From Comamonadaceae bacterium (GTDB lineage: Bacteria; Pseudomonadota; Gammaproteobacteria; Burkholderiales; Burkholderiaceae_C): DNA of 12,040 nt. Positions 6,067 to 12,040 of this stretch are shown here, piece by piece (within the stretch, counting starts at the first letter, position 1; every line of letters begins with the position of its first letter). The notes below the pieces were generated by a model. It was not told the DNA's origin, did not search any database, and saw only the letters and a list, made by a program, of their open reading frames with translations. The stretch is from positions 1 to 12,040 of the forward strand of contig CANGZO010000047.1 of assembly GCA_947458305.1 (NCBI GenBank), read 5' to 3'. A program made the translations under genes and the position numbers.

Positions 6067-7356
6067 TCACAGGTGCCCGTCAAACATCATCACGTCCACC
6101 TCGTCACCCACGCCCACGTTCCCTTGGGCATGGCCCAACACGATCAAGCCGTTGGCCTGCACCATGGAGCTGAGCACCCCCGAGCCTTGGTTGCCGGTGA
6201 TGCTGACCTGCAATTGGCCCGCTGCATTGGTGCTGACGATGCCCCGCTGGTATTCGGTGCGGCCGGGTTTTTTGCGCAGGGCCTCGGTGCTTTGGGCTTT
6301 GAGCAGGGGCAAGGCAGGCGCTTGCCAGCCCATGAGCTGCTGCAGGGCAGGGCGCACAAAAGCGGCAAAGGTCACCATCACCGCCACCGGGTTGCCGGGC
6401 AGGCCAAACAGCACGGCCGAGCGATCGCCCTGGGTGATGCGGCCCACCGCCATGGGACGGCCGGGGCGCATGGCGATGCGCCAAAACGCCACATCGCCCA
6501 GCTTTTTCATCATGGCCTTGGTGTGGTCGGCTTCGCCCACGCTCACACCGCCGCTGGTGATGATGGCGTCGGCCTGTGCAGCCGCATCCACAAAGGCTTG
6601 CTCCAGCGCAGCCGGATCGTCGCGCACCACACCCATGTCGATCAACTCGCACCCCAGCGCCTGCACCAGGCCCGCCACGGTGTAGCGGTTGCTGTCGTAA
6701 ACCGCGCCTTCGCGCGGCGCTTCGCCCAGGCTCAGGATTTCGTCGCCGGTTGAGAAGTAGGCCACTTTGGGTCTGCGCCAAACGCTGGCAGTGGGCAGCC
6801 CCAGGCTGGCGAGCAGGCCACAGGCCGCAGGGGCCAATCGCGCCCCAGCACGCAAGGCGGGCTGACCGGCCATCAGGTCTTCGCCCAGCAGGCGGCGGTT
6901 GTCGCCCGCTTGCAGCAGTCCGGGTGGGATGTGCACGGTGTCGTCATCCAGCTTCACCAGCTCTTGCGGGGCCACGGTGTCCAGACCCGCGGGCATGATG
7001 GCCCCGGTCATGATGCGCACGCACTCACCCGCTTGCACCGTGCCTTGCCAAGCGGCGCCCGCCAATGCTGTTCCCACCACTTTGAGTGGGGTGGGGCGGT
7101 CGCTCAGCAGTTCAGCCCCGCGCAGGGCGTAGCCGTCCATGGCCGAGTTGTCGTGCGGTGGCACGCTGATGGGCGAGACCACGTCTTGCGCCAGGATCCG
7201 GCCATGGGCCTGCATCAGCGGCACGGTTTCTTGTTCTCGCACGGGCTGCACCAGTTGGGCCAAAAACGCGTTGACCTGGCTGGCCGACAGGGCCTGTGGG
7301 TCGTAGCCTTGCAGGCGTTCGGCGATCTGATCAAGGGACAGGGCTGGGGTGGTCAT
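6067..7356 (-). CDS. moeA: Molybdopterin molybdenumtransferase
   Basis: The 429-residue product (E. coli MoeA 411) inserts molybdate into adenylylated molybdopterin to give molybdenum cofactor. Visible signatures: PPHDNSAMDGYA (66-77), which begins the MoeA N-terminal domain; MTGAIMPAG (116-124); the MoCF-binding domain with FSTGDEI (201-207), DSNRY (221-225), TSGGVSVGEADHTK (267-280) and FGLPGNPVAV (317-326); and a C-terminal beta-barrel domain ending GVGDEVDVMMF. The start at 7356 fits MTTPALSLDQIAERL; the open frame extends further upstream, but those residues overlap mobA in another frame and look non-native. No clear ribosome site precedes it. It is the last gene of moaA-mobA-moeA, 46 bases after mobA. 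Confidence 0.95.
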   Translation of the reverse strand: MTTPALSLDQIAERLQGYDPQALSASQVNAFLAQLVQPVREQETVPLMQAHGRILAQDVVSPISVPPHDNSAMDGYALRGAELLSDRPTPLKVVGTALAGAAWQGTVQAGECVRIMTGAIMPAGLDTVAPQELVKLDDDTVHIPPGLLQAGDNRRLLGEDLMAGQPALRAGARLAPAACGLLASLGLPTASVWRRPKVAYFSTGDEILSLGEAPREGAVYDSNRYTVAGLVQALGCELIDMGVVRDDPAALEQAFVDAAAQADAIITSGGVSVGEADHTKAMMKKLGDVAFWRIAMRPGRPMAVGRITQGDRSAVLFGLPGNPVAVMVTFAAFVRPALQQLMGWQAPALPLLKAQSTEALRKKPGRTEYQRGIVSTNAAGQLQVSITGNQGSGVLSSMVQANGLIVLGHAQGNVGVGDEVDVMMFDGHL

Positions 7357-7402
7357 GGCAATGGCATTGGCAATGGGGCACGGCGCTGCCGCAAGGCTCG
7401 GT

Positions 7403-8026
7403 TCAAAGGGATTCGAGTTGTTGCAATTCAGCCAGCGTATTGGCGTTGGAAAAAGCATGCGGGCTGTCGCCAGGCAAGTCAAAGGGCACGATCGCGCAGC
7501 GGTGTTGGGCTGTCCAAGCATCAATTTTGCGGCCGCCGCTTTGGGTGAACTTGACCAGACTCTCCAGCAAATCCAGTTTGAGCAAGCAAAAAACCGGTTG
7601 GGGGCGTACCGTGCCATCGGCTTCGGGGGCTGCGGCCATGGCCATGTCGGCGTCTTGGTCGTGCAGGGCTTGCACCAGTCGCTCCACCAAATCGAGCGGA
7701 AACAGCGGCGAGTCGCAAGGCACCGTGAGCAAGAGCGGCGTTTCGCAGCGCTCAAGGCCCGTCAAAAAACCCGCCAAAGGCCCTGCAAAACCGTCGATGC
7801 TGTCAGGCCAGACGGCCACACCCAACGATTCATAGGCTGCCAAGTTGCGGTTGGCGTTGATCATCACTTCTTGCAGCGGCAGACTTTGCACCTGCAAGCG
7901 CATCAAGGTTTGCAAGGCCAAGGGCAGACCGTGGAAGTTTTGCAAACCTTTGTCAGTGCCGCCCATGCGGGAGCCGCGCCCACCTGCGAGGATGAGGCCG
8001 GTGATGCCAGGTGCATTGTGGTTCAT
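7403..8026 (-). CDS. mobA: Molybdenum cofactor guanylyltransferase
   Basis: The 207-residue product (E. coli 194) transfers GMP from GTP to Mo-molybdopterin, forming the molybdopterin guanine dinucleotide used by DMSO-reductase family enzymes. The nucleotide-binding signature LAGGRGSRMGGTDKG is at 13-27. NANRN is at 58-62, and DGFAGPLAGF at 79-88 matches the guanine-binding region. VPCDSP (102-107) carries D105, the expected Mg-binding Asp. SNANT near the C-terminus is also typical. Its ATG lies five bases after the moaA stop, so the two are probably co-translated from one mRNA. Presence of MobA implies that the organism has at least one MGD-dependent enzyme such as a nitrate reductase or formate dehydrogenase; none is in the window. 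Confidence 0.94.
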   Translation of the reverse strand: MNHNAPGITGLILAGGRGSRMGGTDKGLQNFHGLPLALQTLMRLQVQSLPLQEVMINANRNLAAYESLGVAVWPDSIDGFAGPLAGFLTGLERCETPLLLTVPCDSPLFPLDLVERLVQALHDQDADMAMAAAPEADGTVRPQPVFCLLKLDLLESLVKFTQSGGRKIDAWTAQHRCAIVPFDLPGDSPHAFSNANTLAELQQLESL

Positions 8027-8031
8027 GGCGT

Positions 8032-9174
8032 TCAGCCTCCGATATAGCTCATTTCCACCCGGCGGCCGGGGCCGCTGGCGGTGTCGGGGCCGCGCAGGCT
8101 GCGCAGCACCGAATATTGGTCAGTCCGACCGCGCCAGATGGCGTCCACCATCTGGGCCAGCGTGTGGTCGCTTTGTGTCGGGTCACGCAAAAGCTGGCGC
8201 AGGTCATAGCCTTGACTGGCAAACAGGCACAAATACAGGCGGCCTTCGGTGGACAAGCGGGCGCGGTTGCAGTCGCCGCAAAAAGCCTGCGTCACACTGC
8301 TGATCACACCGATCTCGCCCAAACTCGGGTCGTGTTCGCCTTGGGCGTTGGCATAACCCCAGCGTTCGGCGGTTTCGCCGGGGGCTGCTGGGTCGAGTTG
8401 CACCAGCGGCAGCTCGGCGTGTAGGCGGCGCACCACCTCGGCGCTGGGCAGCACCTGGTCAAGGCACCAGCCATTCGTCGCGCCCACGTCCATGTATTCG
8501 ATGAAGCGCAGCACAATGCCCGTGCCCCGGAAATGCCGGGCCATGGGCAAAATTTCGTGTTCGTTGGTGCCGCGCTTGACCACCATGTTGACTTTGATCG
8601 GCCCCAGACCCGCCGCCTTAGCGGCTTCGATGCCGGCCAGCACATCGGCCACCGGAAAGTCCACGTCGTTCATCTGGCGAAAGACGGTGTCGTCCAGCCC
8701 GTCCAGGCTCACCGTCACGCGTTGCAGCCCAGCGTCTTTCAGGCTTTGGGCTTTGCGCGCCAGCAGTGAACCGTTGGTGGTCAGTGTCAAATCAAGCGGC
8801 TGACCGTCGGGCGTGCGCAGCGCGGCCAATTGTTCGATCAGGATTTCAATGTTCTTGCGCAGCAGAGGCTCACCGCCGGTCAGGCGAATTTTGCGCACGC
8901 CCCGACCCACAAAAACGCTGGCGATGCGGGTGATTTCCTCAAAGCTCAGCAAATGGCTTTGTGGCAGATAGGCGTAGTCCTTGTCAAAGACTTCTTTGGG
9001 CATGCAGTAACTGCAGCGGAAGTTGCAGCGGTCGGTCACGCTGATGCGCAAATCCGTCAGCGGGCGACGCAACCCGTCCAGCGGCAATGCGCTCAGGTCA
9101 TGCCCCGCCGAAGTGGGGGGCAAAGGCAAGCTGGGATGGCGCTGGTCAACCAGCGGAATGACGCGTTCAGACAT
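8032..9174 (-). CDS. moaA: GTP 3',8-cyclase (radical SAM, molybdenum cofactor step 1)
   Basis: The 380-residue product converts GTP to 3',8-cyclo-7,8-dihydro-GTP, which MoaC turns into cyclic pyranopterin monophosphate. Both iron-sulfur clusters can be placed: C50, C54 and C57 in TDRCNFRCSYCMP hold the SAM cluster, and C299, C302 and C316 (FCGDCNRAR ... LYLCLF) hold the C-terminal GTP-binding cluster. LTGGEPLLR (98-106) is the SAM-binding GGEP motif, and the protein ends with the conserved Gly-Gly needed for activity. The start ATG at 9174 (MSERVIPLVDQRH) is preferred over a GTG at 9201, which would add nine unconserved residues; neither has a good ribosome site. First gene of moaA-mobA-moeA. 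moaC, moaD and moaE are not in the window and must be elsewhere. Confidence 0.96.
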   Translation of the reverse strand: MSERVIPLVDQRHPSLPLPPTSAGHDLSALPLDGLRRPLTDLRISVTDRCNFRCSYCMPKEVFDKDYAYLPQSHLLSFEEITRIASVFVGRGVRKIRLTGGEPLLRKNIEILIEQLAALRTPDGQPLDLTLTTNGSLLARKAQSLKDAGLQRVTVSLDGLDDTVFRQMNDVDFPVADVLAGIEAAKAAGLGPIKVNMVVKRGTNEHEILPMARHFRGTGIVLRFIEYMDVGATNGWCLDQVLPSAEVVRRLHAELPLVQLDPAAPGETAERWGYANAQGEHDPSLGEIGVISSVTQAFCGDCNRARLSTEGRLYLCLFASQGYDLRQLLRDPTQSDHTLAQMVDAIWRGRTDQYSVLRSLRGPDTASGPGRRVEMSYIGG

Positions 9175-9250
9175 AGCGGGTGATTGTGCCCGAGCCGTCA
9201 CGCCGAGCAGGCAGCATGGTCAAGAAAGCACACCCCCGAATGCGGGCACT

Positions 9251-10684
9251 TCAGCCGTGCTGGATGGCCACGGTTTTGAGGGTGGTGAAACCCAGCAGAG
9301 CTTCCAGGCCCTTTTCGCGTCCGTAGCCCGAGGACTTGACGCCACCAAAGGGCAGTTCCACCCCGCCCGCTGCGCCGTAGTTGTTGATGAACACCTGGCC
9401 GCTGCGCACACGCTTGGCCATGCGGAACTGCCGCCCACCGTCTCGCGTCCAGATGCCTGCGACCAGGCCATACTGGGTGGCGTTGGCCAATTCGACCGCG
9501 TGGTCTTCGTCTTTGAAGGACATGGCCGACAGCACCGGGCCAAACACCTCCTCTTGCGCCAGGCGGTGCATGACCGGCACATCGCGCAGCAAAGTGGGAG
9601 CTTGGTAAAAGCCACCCCCTGGCACGCCCGCCGCAATTTGCCCTTGCGCCACGGTGGCGATGCCATCGGCGCGGGCTTGGTCCAAAAACCCGGTCACGCG
9701 CTCCAACTGGCTGGCGCGGATCAGGGGCCCCAAGTCCAGGTTCATGGCTGCCGAGCCCACTTGGAGGCGGCCAAAGGCTTCGCCCAGGCGTTTCAATAGC
9801 GGCTCGTAAATGCCTTGCTGTATCAACACACGCGAGCCAGCGCTGCAGGTCTGACCGGAGTTCTGCACGATGGCATTCACCACGACCGGAATGGCGGCGT
9901 CCAGGTCGGCGTCTTCAAAAATGATTTGCGGGCTTTTACCGCCCAGCTCCAGCGTCACGGGGCAGTGCCGCTCGGCCGCCACTTGCTGAATCAGCGTGCC
10001 CACGCGGGGGCTGCCGGTGAAGCTGATGTGGTCAATGCCGGGGTGGCGGGCCAGCGCGTCGCCCACTTCGTGGCCGTAACCGGTGACGATGTTGATGGCC
10101 CCTGGCGGAAAACCCACCTCTGCGGCCAGTTGCGCCACCCGGATCAGGCTGAGGCATGCGTCTTCGGCCGGCTTGACCACGCAGGCATTGCCAGCGGCCA
10201 AAGCGCCGCCCACGCTGCGGCCAAAAATCTGCATCGGGTAGTTCCAGGGAATCACATGGCCCGTCACGCCGTTGGGCTCGCGCCAGGTCAGCACGCTGTA
10301 GCCGTTTTGATAAGGCAGGGTCTCGCCGTGCAGCTTGTCGCAGGCCCCGGCATAAAACTCAAAGTAACGCGCCAAAGCCACCGAGTCGGCGGCGGCCTGT
10401 TTGGTGGGTTTGCCGCAATCGCGCTGCTCCAGGTTGGCCAGTTCAGTGGCATGTTCGGCCACTTTGCGCGACAAGGCCATCAGCAAACGACCACGCTCCA
10501 CCCCGGTCAGCCGCCCCCAAGGGCCGTTGAAAGCGGCTCGCGCAGCATGCACCGCGTGGTCGATGTCGGCCGCCTGACTGCGAGGGATTTGATCGAAAAC
10601 CTGCCCGTCAGACGGATCGAGCACGTCGATGGTTTGGCCTGCCAGGGCTGGGGTAGATTGGTTGGCGATGAAGTTGTGTTGCAT
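9251..10684 (-). CDS. NAD(P)-dependent aldehyde dehydrogenase family protein
   Basis: The 477-residue product has the normal length and order of an ALDH: a Rossmann cofactor domain, a catalytic domain and an oligomerisation arm. Catalytic residues are present: N148 in IPWNYP, K171 in VVKPAE, E246 in LELGGKSPQ and the nucleophile C280 in NSGQTCSAGSR; QEEVFGPV and FGGVKSSGYGREKG follow in the C-terminal half. It oxidises an aldehyde to the acid with NAD(P)+. Similarity in feel to betaine-aldehyde and aminobutyraldehyde dehydrogenases is noted, but the substrate cannot be decided. The start at 10684 (MQHNFIANQS) matches the beginning of the family; upstream in-frame residues to 10771 are Pro/Arg-rich and unlikely to be translated. 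It lies 76 bases upstream of moaA on the same strand, with no strong terminator between, and diverges from ppa. Confidence 0.9.
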   Translation of the reverse strand: MQHNFIANQSTPALAGQTIDVLDPSDGQVFDQIPRSQAADIDHAVHAARAAFNGPWGRLTGVERGRLLMALSRKVAEHATELANLEQRDCGKPTKQAAADSVALARYFEFYAGACDKLHGETLPYQNGYSVLTWREPNGVTGHVIPWNYPMQIFGRSVGGALAAGNACVVKPAEDACLSLIRVAQLAAEVGFPPGAINIVTGYGHEVGDALARHPGIDHISFTGSPRVGTLIQQVAAERHCPVTLELGGKSPQIIFEDADLDAAIPVVVNAIVQNSGQTCSAGSRVLIQQGIYEPLLKRLGEAFGRLQVGSAAMNLDLGPLIRASQLERVTGFLDQARADGIATVAQGQIAAGVPGGGFYQAPTLLRDVPVMHRLAQEEVFGPVLSAMSFKDEDHAVELANATQYGLVAGIWTRDGGRQFRMAKRVRSGQVFINNYGAAGGVELPFGGVKSSGYGREKGLEALLGFTTLKTVAIQHG

Positions 10685-10772
10685 GACACCATTGTCGGCC
10701 GTGGCGCGGCCTTGGAAATCACGCAAGAGACAGGGAGTGGGCTGGCCCCGCTGGGGGCGCCATGGGCGCACG

Positions 10773-10793
10773 CCACAGGGGTCCCCGCTGTGG
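10773..10793. promoter_or_regulatory. 21-bp imperfect palindrome between the ALDH and ppa genes
   Basis: Arms CCACAG (10773-10778) and CTGTGG (10788-10793) are exact complements around a G/C-rich centre; eight of the ten base pairs about the central base at 10783 match. It lies in the 210-base divergent gap, 88 bases from the ALDH start and 16 bases before the proposed ppa -35. Size and shape suit a dimeric regulator's operator, or it may be a chance GC-rich structure. The rest of the gap holds a small GCCCC/GGGGC hairpin at 10745-10758 and the ppa promoter region. Confidence 0.3.
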
Positions 10794-10809
10794 GCTTGGC
10801 CAAAATGCC

Positions 10810-10840
10810 TTGGATTTCGAAAGCCCGGTGAAAGTAAAAT
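10810..10840 (+). promoter_or_regulatory. Possible sigma-70 promoter of ppa
   Basis: TTGGAT at 10810-10815 and TAAAAT at 10835-10840 (five of six to consensus) are separated by 19 bases, longer than ideal. The -10 is credible, the -35 is weak. Transcription would start near 10847, giving an untranslated leader of about 48 bases before the ppa ATG. Confidence 0.35.
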
Positions 10841-10894
10841 CGGGGTTAATCCCTAGGATTTTTCGTTTCCACTTAACTTTCAAAAGCAGACACC

Positions 10895-11425
10895 ATGTCC
10901 CTGAACAAAGTCACCCCTGGCAGCAAAGTGCCCGATGCATTCAACGTCATCATCGAAATCCCGATGAACTCTGACCCCGTGAAGTACGAAGTGGACAAAG
11001 AGTCCGGCGCTTTGTTTGTGGACCGTTTCATGGGCACCGCCATGCACTACCCCACCAACTACGGCTACGTGCCCCAGACCATTGCCGGCGACGGCGACCC
11101 GGTCGACGTGTTGGTGATGACGCCATTCCCGCTGCCCCCAGGCGTGGTGGTGTCTTGCCGTGCCATTGGCATTTTGTTGATGGAAGACGAAGGCGGTATG
11201 GACGGCAAGATTTTGGCCGTGCCCACCGAAAAAATTCTGCCCATTTACGCCAACATCAAGGCGCTGGCCGATGTGCACGAATTGCAACTCAAGCAAATCG
11301 CCCACTTCTTTGAGCACTACAAAGACCTCGAAAAAGGCAAGTGGGTCAAGGTCAAGGGCTGGGAAGGCGTTGAGTCCGCCGCCAAAGAACTGATGGACGG
11401 CATCGCCAACTACAGCAAGGCCTGA
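10895..11425 (+). CDS. ppa: Inorganic pyrophosphatase, family I
   Basis: The 176-residue product is the length of E. coli PPase. It hydrolyses pyrophosphate to two phosphates in the cytosol, pulling biosynthetic polymerisation reactions forward. Active-site residues are in place: E21, K30 and E32 (KYEVDK), R44, Y56 in PTNYGYVP, and the metal-binding D66, D68 and D71 of DGDPVDVLV; the EKGKWVKVKGWEG segment near the C-terminus is also typical. The start gives the usual MSLNKV-like opening; only a weak AAGCAGA lies upstream as a ribosome site. It stands alone: divergent from ALDH on the left, convergent with the acyltransferase gene on the right, and followed by two hairpins. Confidence 0.97.
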   Translation: MSLNKVTPGSKVPDAFNVIIEIPMNSDPVKYEVDKESGALFVDRFMGTAMHYPTNYGYVPQTIAGDGDPVDVLVMTPFPLPPGVVVSCRAIGILLMEDEGGMDGKILAVPTEKILPIYANIKALADVHELQLKQIAHFFEHYKDLEKGKWVKVKGWEGVESAAKELMDGIANYSKA

Positions 11426-11437
11426 TGGGCCTGTAAA

Positions 11438-11460
11438 AGCGGCTTCTGTTTGAAGCCGCT
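11438..11460 (-). terminator. Hairpin, likely terminator for the minus-strand acyltransferase gene
   Basis: Perfect 9-base arms AGCGGCTTC (11438-11446) and GAAGCCGCT (11452-11460) around five bases. On the plus strand no T-run follows, but on the minus strand the hairpin leads into TTTTA. It therefore suits transcripts coming from the acyltransferase gene whose stop is at 11518. Confidence 0.6.
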
Positions 11461-11471
11461 GAGATCCCTTG

Positions 11472-11504
11472 AAAGCCTGCCGGTTTGTGCTGCGCAGGCT
11501 TTTT
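11472..11504 (+). terminator. Intrinsic terminator of ppa
   Basis: Arms AAAGCCTGC (11472-11480) and GCAGGCTTT (11494-11502) are perfect complements around 13 bases, and a run of five T (11500-11504) closes the structure on the plus strand. It lies 47 bases after the ppa stop. Confidence 0.75.
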
Positions 11505-11517
11505 CATGTGATTTTCA

Positions 11518-12040
11518 TCACTGCGGTTTTTTCAGCGGCGAGTGCTGGTTCAACGCTTCCAGGTAGTTCTCCACCCCTGCTTTTTCCCGCTCCAGGAACC
11601 GGGCCACGGCTTCTGAAAACCCGGGGTGCGCCAGCCAGTGGGCGCTGTGCGTGGGCGTGGGCAGCAGGGCGCGGGCCATTTTGTGCTCGCCTTGTGCACC
11701 GCCCTCAAAGCGCTTGACACCGTTGTTGATGCACCATTCGATGGGCTGGTAATAGCAAGCCTCAAAGTGCAGGCAGTCTACCCGCGCGAGCGCTCCCCAG
11801 TAACGGCCATAGGCCACTTCGGGCTGGCCTTGGGCGTTCAGGTGCAGGCCGATCAGGCTGATGCCTATCGGCTGTGCCTCGTGTTCGGCCACAAACAGCA
11901 GCCAGTTGGCGGCCATGTCGCGGCGCATGGATTCAAAAAACGCAGGCGTCAAATAGGGCGGATTGCCATGTTCCCAATAGGTTTGCTGGTAGCAGCGCAG
12001 CAGCAAGGCCCAGTCGCCTTCCGTCATGTCGGGGCCGCGC
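11518..12040 (-). CDS. FemAB-like / GNAT-fold acyltransferase of the COG3146 (DUF482) family, C-terminal part
   Basis: The frame is open to the right edge and gives 173 residues down to the stop at 11520-11518; the N-terminal half lies outside the window. The Met at 12027 is internal, since RGPD before it fits the family. Matching features: a CYQQTYWEHGNPPYLTPAFFE segment, WLLFVAEHEAQPIGISL (a GNAT-like strand), YGRYWGAL, LHFEACYYQPIEW, FEGGAQGEHKMARALLPTPTHSAHWLAHPGF, then a helix FLEREKAGVENYL. These are typical of COG3146 proteins, often annotated as peptidogalycan or N-acetyltransferase-like proteins without proven substrate. The gene is convergent with ppa, with 92 bases and two hairpins between. 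No frameshift is seen in the visible part. Confidence 0.85.
   Translation of the reverse strand, partial: RGPDMTEGDWALLLRCYQQTYWEHGNPPYLTPAFFESMRRDMAANWLLFVAEHEAQPIGISLIGLHLNAQGQPEVAYGRYWGALARVDCLHFEACYYQPIEWCINNGVKRFEGGAQGEHKMARALLPTPTHSAHWLAHPGFSEAVARFLEREKAGVENYLEALNQHSPLKKPQ

Noticed and set aside
7357..7755. N-terminal extension of moeA by 133 codons
   Set aside because: It overlaps mobA in another frame, is Trp/Pro/Cys-rich and unlike MoeA; MoeA begins normally at 7356.
9175..9201. GTG start for moaA adding nine residues
   Set aside because: MoaA relatives begin like the ATG form (ERVIPLVDQR), and no ribosome site supports the GTG.
9190..9250. Promoter or terminator in the ALDH-moaA gap
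   Set aside because: A minus-strand TTGACC lacks a -10 at suitable distance, and the CCCG/CGGG hairpin has only a four-base stem.
10745..10758. GCCCC/GGGGC hairpin as a terminator or riboswitch part
   Set aside because: Only five base pairs, no U-tract and no larger conserved fold visible; common by chance at this GC content.
9815..10831. Plus-strand open frame of 338 codons opposite the ALDH gene
   Set aside because: Shadow of the ALDH, whose catalytic motifs are all intact; His/Gly/Arg-rich with no domain.

Overview
The window looks like ordinary chromosome from a betaproteobacterium, most likely the family Comamonadaceae (Limnohabitans/Rhodoferax-like). That is inferred from the moderately high GC, the character of the MoaA, MobA and ALDH proteins, and the gloB / yafS-like / rnhA neighbourhood. 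There is no sign of a phage, insertion sequence, CRISPR array, tRNA or rRNA. Coding density is high and no gene-free stretch exceeds about 210 bases.

Layout from left to right. (1) The 5' end of gloB (minus strand, running off the left edge) faces a YafS-like methyltransferase (plus strand). Their start codons overlap, so there is no intergenic promoter space. The methyltransferase overlaps rnhA, which must start at a TTG. gloB-yafS-rnhA is the same neighbourhood as in E. coli, where dnaQ follows; here an efflux operon follows instead. (2) A two-gene tripartite-efflux operon encodes a periplasmic adaptor with an unusual Gly/Ala/Pro-rich tail, followed by an HAE1-type RND pump. It ends at a perfect two-way terminator hairpin at 6015-6046. 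(3) On the minus strand lies a molybdenum-cofactor operon, moaA-mobA-moeA. (4) Upstream of it, also on the minus strand, is an aldehyde dehydrogenase, divergent from (5) ppa, inorganic pyrophosphatase (plus strand). (6) After two interleaved hairpins comes the 3' part of a FemAB-like/COG3146 acyltransferase (minus strand), cut by the right edge.

Functionally this is housekeeping: detoxification (GloB), RNA:DNA hybrid removal (RnhA), drug or solvent export (adaptor and RND), Mo-cofactor synthesis (MoaA makes the pterin precursor with MoaC; MoeA inserts Mo; MobA adds GMP), aldehyde oxidation and pyrophosphate hydrolysis. I see no convincing new biological system. The features most worth a second look are the hexanucleotide repeat encoding the adaptor tail, the overlapping divergent starts of gloB and the methyltransferase gene, a 21-bp imperfect palindrome between the ALDH and ppa genes, and the interleaved terminators after ppa.
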